Shown here: piece by piece, positions 17,966 to 26,750 of the stretch | How positions within the stretch are numbered: position 1 is the stretch's first letter | How the letters are laid out: every line of letters begins with the position of its first letter | NCBI RefSeq assembly: GCF_004137085.1 | Contig: NZ_QYBC01000001.1 | Location: 248,001 to 312,000, forward strand | Direction: 5' to 3' | Source: Lichenibacterium ramalinae | GTDB lineage: Bacteria > Pseudomonadota > Alphaproteobacteria > Rhizobiales > Beijerinckiaceae | Length of the DNA stretch: 64,000 nucleotides | The notes under the pieces: generated by a model | The model's database searches: none | What the model was told of the DNA's origin: nothing | Seen by the model: only the letters and a program-made list of their open reading frames with translations | Translations under genes and position numbers: made by a program

Positions 17966-19030
17966 TCACGCGGCGGTCGCGCCGGCGATGTGGGCTTCGA
18001 GTTCCGCCGCGCGATGGGCGGCCGTGTGGGCGGCGAGCACGCGCGCCTGGCCCGATGCCCCGAGCGCCTGGCGGGCCTCCTCGCCGAGCCCGGTCAGCGC
18101 CGCCAGGACGTCGTCGCCCGAGCGCGCCACCAGGATGTCGCGGCCGGGCTGGAACACGCTGTCGAGCCCGTCCCAGGGGTCGGAGATGATCGGGGTGGCG
18201 CAGGCCGCGGCCTCGAACAGGCGCACGCTGGGGCTCCAGCCGGCCCGCACCATGTCGGCACGGGTGACGTTGAGGGTGAAGCGGCTGACGCCGTAGAACT
18301 CGGAATGGTCGGCCGGGCCGACGTGTTCGAACCGCGTGACGTTGGCGGGCCAGGGGATCCCGTCCGGATATTGCGGCCCCGCCACGCAGAAGCTGAGGTG
18401 GGGCGCGCGGCGGGCCGGCTCCAGCAGCAGCCGCTCCAGCACGGGCTGCCGATCGTCCGAATAGGTGCCGAGGTAGGACAGGTCCCAGCGCGGCGCGCCG
18501 TCCCAGGGGCGGTAGCGTCCGGGATCGACGCAGCAGTAGAGGGCGCGCGGCCCGGGCGAGCCGAACTCGCGCGCCAGCCGCTCCAGCATCGGCCCGCCCG
18601 TGAAGGACAGGTAGAGGTCGTAGCCGGGGATGAGCTCCGCCGACAGGTAGTCGCAGGTGCCCCGCTCCAGCGCCGCCACCGTCACGGGCGTGTCGATGTC
18701 GTAGAAGGCCGTGACGCCGCGCGCCCGGGCCTGCACGAAGGCCCCGACGGCGCGGCCGTCGGGCACGTAGGAGCCGACGATCACGGCATCGGCGCTCGCC
18801 ACCTCCTCGGCGAAGGCGTCCAGCCCGGCGAGGTCGTCGTAGAAGGCGAGGCGGCAGAAGTCGGGTTCGGCGAGGTCGCGGTGGGCGCCGCGGTACCAGG
18901 GCACGTCCCGCTCCAGGAACAGGATCTCGTGACCGCGGGCCGCGAAGGCGCCGAGCAGCGAGCGGTAGGTGGTGGCGTGACCGTTGCCCCAGGACGAGGA
19001 CAGCGACAGGCCGAGGACGACGAGCCTCAC
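17966..19030 (-). CDS. CgeB-like glycosyltransferase, paralogue 1
   Basis: 354 aa. It belongs to the CgeB/Glyco_trans_1-like group (GT-B fold). The N-terminus MRLVVLGLSLSSSWGNGHAT is followed by a C-terminal nucleotide-sugar site with RLFEAAACATPIISDPWDGL and a PGRDILVARSGDDVL segment. It is the last gene of the seven-gene minus-strand cluster and overlaps the previous gene by 4 nt (ATGA). It shares the N-terminal pattern SLLSSxWNxGxAxxYR with the two genes upstream of it, so the three probably arose by duplication. Its donor and acceptor sugars are unknown; with the epimerases and radical SAM gene it probably helps build a cell-surface or lipid-linked saccharide. Confidence 0.85.
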   Translation of the reverse strand: MRLVVLGLSLSSSWGNGHATTYRSLLGAFAARGHEILFLERDVPWYRGAHRDLAEPDFCRLAFYDDLAGLDAFAEEVASADAVIVGSYVPDGRAVGAFVQARARGVTAFYDIDTPVTVAALERGTCDYLSAELIPGYDLYLSFTGGPMLERLAREFGSPGPRALYCCVDPGRYRPWDGAPRWDLSYLGTYSDDRQPVLERLLLEPARRAPHLSFCVAGPQYPDGIPWPANVTRFEHVGPADHSEFYGVSRFTLNVTRADMVRAGWSPSVRLFEAAACATPIISDPWDGLDSVFQPGRDILVARSGDDVLAALTGLGEEARQALGASGQARVLAAHTAAHRAAELEAHIAGATAA

Positions 19031-20121
19031 GGCCGCGCGCCTTCCGCCCGCTCGGCCCGGCGGCGCTTCAGGATGGCGTCGACCTCGGCGCCCCGGCGCG
19101 CATAGGTGTGGTCCTTGAGGATGCGGGCCCGCGCGGCATCGCCGATGGCCCGGGCCCGCTCGGGCGTGAGGGCGGCCACGTGGGCGGCGACCTCGGCGCC
19201 GTCACGCGCCACCAGCACCTCGGTGCCCTCCTCGAGGAACAGGCCGAGCCCGACCCAGGCGTCGGTGATGAGGCAGGCGCCCGCGCCGGCCGCCTCGAAG
19301 ACGCGCGTCGCCGGCGAATAGCCCACGGCCGCCATGGAATCGCGGGCGATGTTCAGCACCGCCAGCGGCGACGTGTTGAAGGCATTGTGCTGGCGCGTGT
19401 AGACGTGGCCGATGTGGCGCACGTTGCCCGGCATGGGTTTCGACTCCCAGCCGTTGCCGCCGATGAGGAAGCTCCTCTCCGGCAGCCGCGCCGCGGCGTC
19501 GAGGAAGAACCGCTCGACGCGGGCTTCCCGGTCCGGCAGGCGGTTGCCGAGGAAGGACAGGTCCGCCCGGAAGGCGGGCTCGGCCGGCACCGGATGATGC
19601 GTGGTGGGGTCGAGCGCGTTGTAGATCGGGATGCAGCGGCGCGCCCCGAAGCCCTCGTAGGCGTCCACGACCGGCGGCCCGCCCCCGTAGGTGAAGACGT
19701 AGTCGAGCCCCGGCAGGGCGCGGTGCAGCGCGTGGCCGGCGTCGGCGCGCAGTTCCGCGAGGGTCGCGGGCGCGTCGACATCCCAGAAGATGCGGATGGC
19801 GTCCGGCCGGGCGCGGGCCATCACGCCCAGGGCCAGCACGTCGTCGAAGACGCCGACGCCGCTCGCCTTGACGACGACGTCGGCGCGGGCGGCCTCCGCC
19901 ATGACGCGGGTGACGCCCTCCTCGGTCGCCGGATAGACCACGACCTCGGCCCAGTCCGGCGGCTCGATGTCGCGGTGCTGCTGCCGGTCGAAGGCGTCGG
20001 GCTCGTAGAAGGTCGTGCGGTAGCCGCGGGCGTGCAGGTCCCGCAGCATGCCGCGGTAATAGGTGGCGGCGCCGTTCCAGTAGGAGGAGAGGAGCGAGGA
20101 GCCGTAGAAGGCGATGTTCAT
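19027..20121 (-). CDS. CgeB-like glycosyltransferase, paralogue 2
   Basis: 364 aa. It begins MNIAFYGSSLLSSYWNGAAT and has a C-terminal donor site with RVFEAAGAGACLITDAWVGL and EEGTEVLVARDGAEV, matching paralogue 1 in layout. DLSFLGNRLPDREARVERFF is the central strand-helix pattern typical of CgeB proteins (DLSYLGTYSDDRQPVLERLL in paralogue 1). The ATG at 20121 lies 4 nt into the end of paralogue 3 and its stop overlaps paralogue 1, so translation is probably coupled on both sides. Much longer readings of this frame run into other genes and are not real. Confidence 0.85.
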   Translation of the reverse strand: MNIAFYGSSLLSSYWNGAATYYRGMLRDLHARGYRTTFYEPDAFDRQQHRDIEPPDWAEVVVYPATEEGVTRVMAEAARADVVVKASGVGVFDDVLALGVMARARPDAIRIFWDVDAPATLAELRADAGHALHRALPGLDYVFTYGGGPPVVDAYEGFGARRCIPIYNALDPTTHHPVPAEPAFRADLSFLGNRLPDREARVERFFLDAAARLPERSFLIGGNGWESKPMPGNVRHIGHVYTRQHNAFNTSPLAVLNIARDSMAAVGYSPATRVFEAAGAGACLITDAWVGLGLFLEEGTEVLVARDGAEVAAHVAALTPERARAIGDAARARILKDHTYARRGAEVDAILKRRRAERAEGARP

Positions 20122-21245
20122 CGGGCGACCGGGACGGGGGAGGCGGCGGGCGAGGCGGAAGCGCGGAGCTGGTCCACCACGCCGATGAGTTCGTCGACGC
20201 GATGCGCGCAGGTGTGGCGGGCCCGCACGGCCGCGAGCCCGGAGGCCGTCAGGGCCTGGCGCAGGGCCGCGTCGTCGCGCAGCGCCGCGAGGTGGCGCTC
20301 CATCTCGGCGCCGCTGCGGGCCATGAGGAAGTCCTCGCCGACCTTGAACAGGCCCTCGCTGTCGTCCCAGGGAGCGGACACCAGCGGGATGCCGCAGGCC
20401 AGCGCCTCGAAGACCCGGATGGTCGGGATGCCGGGCAGCAGTTCGACGTAGAAGCGGCGCGGCACGTGCACGGTGGCGCGGTGGCGGGCGAAGACCGCGG
20501 GGGCGGACGCGTTGGGCAGCCAGCCGCGGTAATGGGCCTCGTAGTGCCGCAACGTGCCGAGCGCCTCGTCGGGGTAGCGCACCCCGTAGATGTCGAGCGG
20601 CAGGCCCTGGCGGCGCGCCGGGCCGAACAGGAAGTGTTCGAGCTCGGCCGAGCGCTCGCCGTCGCCCCAATTGCCGATCCAGACCAGGCCCTCGCGCGCC
20701 TCCTCCACGGCCGGCGGGCGGAACACGTGGGTGTCGGCGGCCTCGTGCCAGACGAAGACGCGGTCGCCCCAGCCCCAGCGCCGGTAGACGGCCGCCAGCG
20801 TCTCGCCGAAGGCCAGCACGCCGTCGTACCCGTCGAGGTCGAAGGCCCGGATGGCCTGCGGGTCGCTGACGGCGCGGTGGTGGGTGTCGTGGAACAGCAG
20901 GGTGAAGCGCGCCCCGCCCCTGCGGGCCCGGCCGAGGGCCGCCACGAGCGCGGGCTCGTTCCATTCGTGCACGATGACGAGGTCGGCGTCCGCACAGGCC
21001 TCGGCGGGATCGAAATCCGCCCCGAAACTGTGGGAATGGAGGTCGGGATAGTGGCGGCGGAAGGCATCGAGCCCGGCCTCGCCGGCGTCCTGCAGCAGGT
21101 TGTCGAGGCTCCAGGCGCCCTGCGGCTCGTAGGTCGAGACCTCGTGGCCCCGGCGGATCATCTCGCTCAGCACGCCGCGCAGGAAATGCGCGTTGCCGTG
21201 GTTCCAGCACGACAACAGCGAATGGGTGAAATAGCTGATCTTCAT
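20118..21245 (-). CDS. CgeB-like glycosyltransferase, paralogue 3
   Basis: 375 aa. Starts MKISYFTHSLLSCWNHGNAH and has the donor site RVFEALACGIPLVSAPWDDS followed by KVGEDFLMARSGAEME. This paralogue has an extra feature: a FHDTHHRA loop in the N-terminal half and GVRYPDEALGTLRHYEAHYR before the donor site, so it may use another acceptor. The ATG is 59 nt after the GT4 gene, the largest gap inside the cluster. The 3' end overlaps paralogue 2 by 4 nt. Confidence 0.85.
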   Translation of the reverse strand: MKISYFTHSLLSCWNHGNAHFLRGVLSEMIRRGHEVSTYEPQGAWSLDNLLQDAGEAGLDAFRRHYPDLHSHSFGADFDPAEACADADLVIVHEWNEPALVAALGRARRGGARFTLLFHDTHHRAVSDPQAIRAFDLDGYDGVLAFGETLAAVYRRWGWGDRVFVWHEAADTHVFRPPAVEEAREGLVWIGNWGDGERSAELEHFLFGPARRQGLPLDIYGVRYPDEALGTLRHYEAHYRGWLPNASAPAVFARHRATVHVPRRFYVELLPGIPTIRVFEALACGIPLVSAPWDDSEGLFKVGEDFLMARSGAEMERHLAALRDDAALRQALTASGLAAVRARHTCAHRVDELIGVVDQLRASASPAASPVPVAR

Positions 21246-21304
21246 CGGGCCGGACGGGGTCCTGGAGGCATGGGGCCCCGGAGCCATGGGGGCGGGAAGC
21301 GGCA

Positions 21305-22468
21305 TCAACGTCCGCCGCGGTCGGCCGAGGTACCGGAGGCACCGGCAGCGGTGGCACGGGCAGCCGGCGCCGGGACTGCCGGGATCTGGGCCGCCGTCGC
21401 ATGCGCGGTGCGGGTCGCCCCGACCATGGCGTCGACCGTGTAGCGGGCCGCGCGGTCCCGGCACAGGGCGGCGCGCTCGGCGCGCTCGTCCCGGTCGTCG
21501 AGCAGGCGCTGCAGGACGTCGGCCAGGGCCCGGTCGTCGTGCGGCGCCACGAAGAGCGCGGCATCGCCCCAGAGTTCGCGGAAGGTCGGGATGTCGGACA
21601 GCACCAGCGCGCAGCCGGCCTGGGCCGCCTCCAGCACCGACAGGCCGAAGGGCTCGTAGAGGGCGACGGAGGCGAAGATCGGCCGCTCGCCGAGCTTGGC
21701 CCGCAGCACGGCGGCGTCGAGGACGCCGAGCGCCACCGCATGGTGGAGCGCGATGCGGGCGCCGTTGGGACCCTGCAGCGGGCCGGCCGCCTCCACCGGC
21801 ACCGGCAGGCGCGCCGCGGCGCGGTCGAGCACGGCGAGGTTCTTGCCCTCGTCCCACAGCCGGCCCGCGGTGAGGACCGAGGCGGCCGGCGCGGCGGCCC
21901 CGGCGGCCAGCGGCGGCGCGTCGCGGCCGTTCGGCACCACGAGCGGCGCGGTGCCGAAGCCGTAGACGCGGCGCGTGGCCTCGGCGAAGGCGGCGCTCGG
22001 CGCCGCGACGGCGTCGGCGGCGGCGAGGCCGGCCTCGTGCAGGGCGGCGCGCCAGCGGAAGTCGGCCGGCAGGGCACCGCCCCGCACCGCCTCCCACCAA
22101 GTCGCCACGCAGGAATGCGCCACCGCCAGGGTCGGGCAGGCGAAGGCCGAGTCCGCGCCCAGCGCCGGGTGGTTCAGGTGCAGGATGTCGGCGCCCCCGC
22201 GGGCCGCCAGCACCGACAGCGCCGCCCCGCCCGCCCGCACGGCGGCGGCGTCTTCGGCCAGCCAGTCCGGCGGATGGCCGAGCGCCACGAGAGCGAGGCC
22301 CCGGGCGGCGGCATCGCGGCGCTGCGCCTCGGTGGGCGCGGGGCCCAGCACCGCCAGGGTGACGTCGTCGCCGCGCCGCGCCAGGGCGGCGCCGAGGTCG
22401 ACCGCATAGGTCCAGACGCCGCCGACCGCGTCGGCCGTCATCAGGACGCGGCGGCCCGGCGCCGTCAT
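21305..22468 (-). CDS. GT4-type glycosyltransferase
   Basis: 387 aa GT-B enzyme. N-terminal acceptor domain: VLMTADAVGGVWTYAVDLGA, then HLNHPALGAD. C-terminal donor domain: SVLTAGRLWDEGKNLAVLDR and the retaining-GT4 E-x7-E motif in YEPFGLSVLEAAQAGCALVL. The last 25 or so residues are Ala/Pro-rich and disordered-looking. The 5' end overlaps the radical SAM gene by 4 nt. It presumably adds one sugar in the product assembled by this cluster; donor specificity cannot be read. Confidence 0.9.
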   Translation of the reverse strand: MTAPGRRVLMTADAVGGVWTYAVDLGAALARRGDDVTLAVLGPAPTEAQRRDAAARGLALVALGHPPDWLAEDAAAVRAGGAALSVLAARGGADILHLNHPALGADSAFACPTLAVAHSCVATWWEAVRGGALPADFRWRAALHEAGLAAADAVAAPSAAFAEATRRVYGFGTAPLVVPNGRDAPPLAAGAAAPAASVLTAGRLWDEGKNLAVLDRAAARLPVPVEAAGPLQGPNGARIALHHAVALGVLDAAVLRAKLGERPIFASVALYEPFGLSVLEAAQAGCALVLSDIPTFRELWGDAALFVAPHDDRALADVLQRLLDDRDERAERAALCRDRAARYTVDAMVGATRTAHATAAQIPAVPAPAARATAAGASGTSADRGGR

Positions 22469-23754
22469 CGGCAGCAGGCCGCTTCGAGGGCGTGGAGCGG
22501 CAGCGGCTGCTGGTCCTGGATCTCGCTCATGCGGTCGAATTGCGCGAGGTAATGGGCGTGGGCGCGCTCCCACGCCTCGCCGTCCGGCTGGCCGAAGAGG
22601 CGGCGGTAGTCGGGCGAGGACGGATAGGGGTAGAGCGGCACGGGGTCGTTGGCCCAGACGCCGCGGGCCCGCAGCCCGTCGCGCCATTCGGCGACGAGCG
22701 CCGGGTCGTCGCCGGCGACTTCGAGCAGGTTGGCCTGCACGAAGGGCACGCTGCGGCGGGCGTGGACCAGGCGTTCGGCGAGGTCCTCGGTGGTCATGCG
22801 GCAGCTCTTGTCGAGCGCCGCCCGGCCCGCGACCGTGAGGCTCTCGACGCCCGCCTCGATCGACACGCAGCCCGCCTGGCCGAGGAGGTCCAGCATGTCG
22901 GGCTTCCACAGGTCGATGCGGGTCTGGATGCCGAACTGGATCGGCCGCGACACCAGGGCCTCGAGCAGCGGCTTCTGCGGCAGGAAGATCTCGTCGATGA
23001 AGTAGACGTAGGTGACGCCCTGCGCCACGAGCCCGTCGATCTCGGCGAGCAGCGGCGCGAGGTCGCGCTTCCGGTATTTGTCGCGGAAGTCGATCTTGGC
23101 GCAGAACGAGCAATGGTAGGGGCAGCCGCGCGACGCTTCGACCTCGGCGCCCGGGCCGTGCCCCTCGCTGCCGTAGCGGTGGTGATGGTGGTGGTGCCGG
23201 TCGATCCAGCCCTGGTCCCAGCGCAGGGCCGGCGCGTCGGTGAAGCGGCTGGCCGCGGGCGCGCCCGTGACGACGACGGCGTCGCCCCGGCGATACGCGA
23301 TGGACGGGACGCGGGCGAGGTCCGTCGCCTCGGCCAGCGCCGCCACGACCTCGTCGGACTCGCCCCGCACCACCACGTCGCAACCGAGCTTGCGCAGGGC
23401 CGTCTCGGGCGTCGCCGAGCCGTGCGGGCCGATCGCCACCGTGCGACCGCCGCGGGTGCCGAGCGCGGCCAGGAAGGCCCGGGGGCTGCGCAGCTCGGGC
23501 GGGGCGCAGCGCCAGAACAGGTAGGACGGGGCGGTCGTCACCACCGTCATGGCGGGGGCGAAATCCGCCACGGCTTCGGCCAGGGCCTCGGTCGTGAGGT
23601 CCATGAGGTGGCCGTCGTGCATCAGCACCTCGTGGCCGGCCCGCTCCAGCAGGTCCCGGGCATAGCCGAGCTCCAGCGGCAGGTGCGGGTGGCGGCAGCC
23701 GAAATAGATCGACTGCGCGAAGTCCCAGGCCGGGTTGACGAGGGCGATCCTCAT
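22465..23754 (-). CDS. B12-binding-domain radical SAM protein
   Basis: 429 aa. An N-terminal cobalamin-binding-like domain (about 1-150, starting MRIALVNPAWDF) is followed by a radical SAM core with CPYHCSFC (C211, C215, C218) for the 4Fe-4S cluster. EAGVES and later strands complete the barrel. Proteins of this build include methylases and ring-rearranging enzymes. I recall a family of this architecture limited largely to Rhizobiales saccharide cassettes (TIGR04295, 'rhizo-twelve'); the match is from memory. The B12 domain lacks an obvious DxHxxG cobalamin-ligand motif, as is common in this class. A natural six-histidine run sits at 187-192 just before the SAM domain. It is coupled by 4-nt overlaps to genes on both sides. 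Confidence 0.88.
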   Translation of the reverse strand: MRIALVNPAWDFAQSIYFGCRHPHLPLELGYARDLLERAGHEVLMHDGHLMDLTTEALAEAVADFAPAMTVVTTAPSYLFWRCAPPELRSPRAFLAALGTRGGRTVAIGPHGSATPETALRKLGCDVVVRGESDEVVAALAEATDLARVPSIAYRRGDAVVVTGAPAASRFTDAPALRWDQGWIDRHHHHHHRYGSEGHGPGAEVEASRGCPYHCSFCAKIDFRDKYRKRDLAPLLAEIDGLVAQGVTYVYFIDEIFLPQKPLLEALVSRPIQFGIQTRIDLWKPDMLDLLGQAGCVSIEAGVESLTVAGRAALDKSCRMTTEDLAERLVHARRSVPFVQANLLEVAGDDPALVAEWRDGLRARGVWANDPVPLYPYPSSPDYRRLFGQPDGEAWERAHAHYLAQFDRMSEIQDQQPLPLHALEAACCR

Positions 23755-24830
23755 GCGGGGCCTCCTGCGGTCATGCGTTCGGCCGGGGCCAGGGCGATGC
23801 CGTGCTCGTCGGCCAGCCAACCGACGAGACGCGCCACGCCGTCCCGCCACGGGCGCCAGGGGCGCAGGCCCAGGGCGTCGGCGACACGGCGCGTGTCCGA
23901 CACATAGTAGCGCTGATCGCCGGGCCGCCAACCGTGGTTTTCCACCGCGACCGGCCGGCCCGTCAGGCCCTCGATGTGGCGCAGCAGCTGGCGCAGGCTG
24001 ATGGCATTGGCGGGGCCGCCGCCGAGGTTGAAGGCCCGGCCCGCCACCCGGTCCATGTTGCGCCAGCAGCCCAGATACGCGTCCACGGCGTCGTCGACGT
24101 CGAGGACGTCGCGCACCTGGCAGCCGTCGCCGAAGAGGCTGATACCCTCGCCCTTGAGCGCCCGGATGGCGAAATGCGCCACCCAGCCCTGGTCCTCCGT
24201 GCCCATCTGGCGCGGCCCGTAGATGCAGCTCATGCGCAGCACAGCCGTGGGCACGCCGAAGCTGCGGGCGAAGTCGAGCGCGTATTGGTCGGCGGCGCCC
24301 TTGGAACAGCCGTAGGGCGTGTGGAAGTCGAGCGGCCGCGCTTCGCCGATGCCGGTCGCCCGCAGCGCCGGGTCGGCCGGCACGTAGGCGTCGTTGGTGA
24401 GCTGCAGCGCCACGTCGGCGAGGTCGCCGTAGACCTTGTTGGTCGAGGCGAAGACCAGCGGCACCGGCACGTCCCGCCGCCGCAGCGCGTCGAGCAGCGT
24501 GACGGTCGCCCGCACGTTGATCTCGAAATCGGCGAGCGGATCGACCATGGAGGTCGTGACGGCGACCTGGGCGGCGAGGTGGAACACGGCCTCGGCCTCG
24601 GCCGCCGCCGCCGCCAGCGCGGCGCCGTCGCGCACGTCCGCCACCACCACGTCGAGGGCGTCGCCGTGGCGCGCCTTCAGCCAATCAAGGTTGCGGGCCA
24701 CGCCCGGGCGCGACAGCGCGTCATAGACGGTGACGCGGTGGCCGAGGCCGAGCAGGCGGTCCGACAGGTTGGAACCGATGAAGCCGGCGCCGCCCGTGAC
24801 GAGGATGCGCGACGGAACTTCGCCCGCCAT
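23751..24830 (-). CDS. NAD-dependent epimerase/dehydratase (CDP-paratose 2-epimerase-like)
   Basis: 359-aa extended short-chain dehydrogenase. The NAD site is VTGGAGFIGSNLSDRLL; catalytic residues are S/T in FASTNKVYG and the YxxxK of YGCSKGAADQYAL. FASTNKVYG, FHTPYGCSKGAADQY and YGPRQMGTEDQGWVAHF are the pattern of tyvelose/paratose 2-epimerase-like enzymes, but the substrate in this cluster may be a different nucleotide sugar. Its ATG (24830) shares one base with the stop of the upstream epimerase gene, and its stop overlaps the radical SAM gene by 4 nt. Confidence 0.88.
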   Translation of the reverse strand: MAGEVPSRILVTGGAGFIGSNLSDRLLGLGHRVTVYDALSRPGVARNLDWLKARHGDALDVVVADVRDGAALAAAAAEAEAVFHLAAQVAVTTSMVDPLADFEINVRATVTLLDALRRRDVPVPLVFASTNKVYGDLADVALQLTNDAYVPADPALRATGIGEARPLDFHTPYGCSKGAADQYALDFARSFGVPTAVLRMSCIYGPRQMGTEDQGWVAHFAIRALKGEGISLFGDGCQVRDVLDVDDAVDAYLGCWRNMDRVAGRAFNLGGGPANAISLRQLLRHIEGLTGRPVAVENHGWRPGDQRYYVSDTRRVADALGLRPWRPWRDGVARLVGWLADEHGIALAPAERMTAGGPA

Positions 24831-25942
24831 CAGACCACCAGGCCGCGCGCTTCGAGCTCGCGGCGCGCCTCGGCCACGCGGTCGACGGCCTGCTGGCGCG
24901 CCACCCATTCGGCGAGTTCGGCGAGGCCCTCGCGGAAATCGGCCAGGGGCTCGTAGCCGAGGTCCTCGCAGATCCTGTCGATGTCGGGGATGCAGTGGCG
25001 GATGTCGCCCGCCCGCGCCACCCCGGCGATCTCCGGCGGCAGGTCGCGTCGGCCCATGGATTCGGCGAGCAGCGTCGCCACCTCCTCCACGGTGCGGTCC
25101 TCGCCCGAGCCGACGTTGTAGACGCCGCCCGCCGCCCGGGGATGGTCGAGCGCCAGGATGAAGGCGCGGGCCACGTCGGAGACGTGGACGAAGTCGCGGC
25201 GCTGCTGCCCGTCCTCGAAGATCACCGGCGGCATGCCGTTGTGGATGCGCGACGCGAAGATCGCCAGCACGCCCGTGTAGGGGTTCGACAGCGCCTGGCC
25301 GGGGCCGTAGGCGTTCCACAGCCGCAGCGCCACGCCCTCCATGCCGTAGGCGGGGGCGAGCGTGAGGGTGAGCCGCTCCTGGGTGTATTTCGAGATGGCG
25401 TAGACCGACGCCAGGGTCGGGCGCTTGGATTCGGGCGTCGGGGCCGGCTCCATCGGGCGCCCCTCGGGGTCGAGCGGGTCCCAGCTGCCGTCCGGGTTGC
25501 GGCCGCTCCGCAGCACCTCCTCGTAGAGCTTGCCGTCGCGGTCGCGGTAGAGGCCTTCCCCGTAGATGCTCATCGACGAGGCGACGACGACACGGCGCAC
25601 CGGGTTGTCGATCAGCTTCTGGAACAGGGTGGCGGTGCCGAGGTCGTTGACCGACACGTAGCGGTCGATCGCGTACATGCTCTGGCCGACGCCGACTTCC
25701 GCGGCGAGGTGCACCACCTTGTCGACGCCCTTCAGCGCCCGCGCGACGGCGTCGCCGTCCCGGACGTCGCCCTCCTGCACGTCGACGTCGGGGCCGAGTT
25801 CCGCCCGGGCGGAGCGGTCGTGGTGGACCTGGTCGATGAAGCTGTCGAGGACGCGGACGCGGTCGCCCTTGTCGAGCAGGGCCCGGGCGAGGTGCCGGCC
25901 GATGAAGCCCGCGCCGCCCGTGATCAGAACCGTCTCGCCCAT
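24830..25942 (-). CDS. NAD-dependent sugar 4-epimerase (dTDP-rhamnose 4-epimerase-like)
   Basis: 370-aa extended SDR, first gene of the seven-gene cluster. The coenzyme motif ITGGAGFIGRHLARALL is at the N-terminus, the catalytic YAISKYTQERL is central, and LRLWNAYGPGQALSNPYTGV is the substrate-loop signature of WbiB-like dTDP-6-deoxyhexose 4-epimerases. The final part, VAEARRELEARGLVV, is also characteristic of that group. ATG 25942 is preferred (GGGAGTGGG about 10 nt upstream); an in-frame TTG six codons earlier is possible. The promoter should lie in the 460-nt gap before it. Confidence 0.88.
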   Translation of the reverse strand: MGETVLITGGAGFIGRHLARALLDKGDRVRVLDSFIDQVHHDRSARAELGPDVDVQEGDVRDGDAVARALKGVDKVVHLAAEVGVGQSMYAIDRYVSVNDLGTATLFQKLIDNPVRRVVVASSMSIYGEGLYRDRDGKLYEEVLRSGRNPDGSWDPLDPEGRPMEPAPTPESKRPTLASVYAISKYTQERLTLTLAPAYGMEGVALRLWNAYGPGQALSNPYTGVLAIFASRIHNGMPPVIFEDGQQRRDFVHVSDVARAFILALDHPRAAGGVYNVGSGEDRTVEEVATLLAESMGRRDLPPEIAGVARAGDIRHCIPDIDRICEDLGYEPLADFREGLAELAEWVARQQAVDRVAEARRELEARGLVV

Positions 25943-26402
25943 GCCCGAACCCACTCCCAACGCCGTGCCACGCGGCCCGGCGGGGGAAAGCGTCCGTTTC
26001 CCGTGCCGGCCCCTGCCGTTTACCCCCGCGAGCCCCGGCGCACGATGCCGGGACAGCCTTGTCGGACGGTGGGCGAGCTTTGCTGGACGCCGCGCCGGGG
26101 ATCAATGGTTTCGGCCCGATTCCCCAGATCTCGCGACATCTTGCTGCACGATCGTGGCTCATCTGCCACGCCCAAGAGCATATCATAGGTTAGGACGTCG
26201 GCGACCATGGTCGATACGGCCCGCCCGGCAAAAAACGTCGGCCGCCGACGGCGCGCTGCCGCTTCGACGGGACGCGGCGGGAAGGTCCGCGGGTCCGGCG
26301 GTCGAAATCGCCGCCACGCGCGGAAAATCGACCCGGACATCGGGGCCCGAAACGCGAAAGGGCCGCCCCGAAGGGCGGCCCCGCATATCCCTTGCGGATG
26401 CG
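25943..26402. other. Intergenic region between rpsP and the saccharide cluster
   Basis: 460 nt without a convincing gene. It should contain the promoter of the minus-strand saccharide operon and, near 26360-26381, the terminator of the ffh-rpsP operon. The middle (about 26120-26200) is noticeably less GC-rich than its surroundings, as promoters here tend to be; I cannot name -35/-10 boxes with confidence. Confidence 0.5.
26355..26381 (-). terminator. Rho-independent terminator of rpsP
   Basis: Read on the minus strand, a 9-bp perfect stem GGGCCGCCC with a TTCG tetraloop is followed by TTT. It starts 22 nt after the rpsP stop. Confidence 0.8.
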
Positions 26403-26747
26403 TCAGGCGGCTTCGGCCTTGGCGGCCTCGGCGGCGGCGCGCTCCTGCGCCTTCTTCTTCGGCTGGGCCTTGACGGGGTTGTTGCGGGCCGGCCGCTCGC
26501 CGACGCCCACCGACGCCAGCAGGCGCAGCACGCGATCGGTCGGCTGGGCGCCCTTGGAGATCCAGTCCTTGGCCTTCTCGGCGTCGAGGACGAGGCGGGC
26601 CGTGTCCTCGGCGGGCTTCAGCGGATCGAAGGTGCCGATCTTCTCGACGAAGCGGCCGTCGCGCGGGGCGCGGGCGTCGGCGACAACGATGCGGTAGAAC
26701 GGACGCTTCTTGGCGCCCCAACGGGCGAGGCGGATCTTCAGGGCCAT
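26403..26747 (-). CDS. rpsP: 30S ribosomal protein S16
   Basis: 114 aa. The N-terminus [20 protein letters not shown] and [20 protein letters not shown] are diagnostic for S16, a small-subunit assembly protein. The C-terminal Ala/Lys/Glu-rich extension is usual in alphaproteobacteria. The ribosome site AAGGA lies inside the last codons of the upstream small gene, so the two are probably translationally linked. In many relatives rpsP is followed by rimM, trmD and rplS; here a terminator and a different operon follow, so that set is split or lies elsewhere. Confidence 0.97.
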   Translation of the reverse strand: MALKIRLARWGAKKRPFYRIVVADARAPRDGRFVEKIGTFDPLKPAEDTARLVLDAEKAKDWISKGAQPTDRVLRLLASVGVGERPARNNPVKAQPKKKAQERAAAEAAKAEAA

Positions 26748-26750
26748 GGT

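Noticed and set aside
19027-22077. A 1016-codon continuous frame spanning three glycosyltransferase genes.
   Set aside because: Only its last 364 codons (from ATG 20121) encode the CgeB-like protein; the rest is the wrong frame of the neighbouring genes.
23179-23196. The six-histidine run as a sign of an engineered, tagged sequence.
   Set aside because: It lies inside a continuous natural radical SAM gene in chromosomal context, away from either terminus, with no vector sequence around it.
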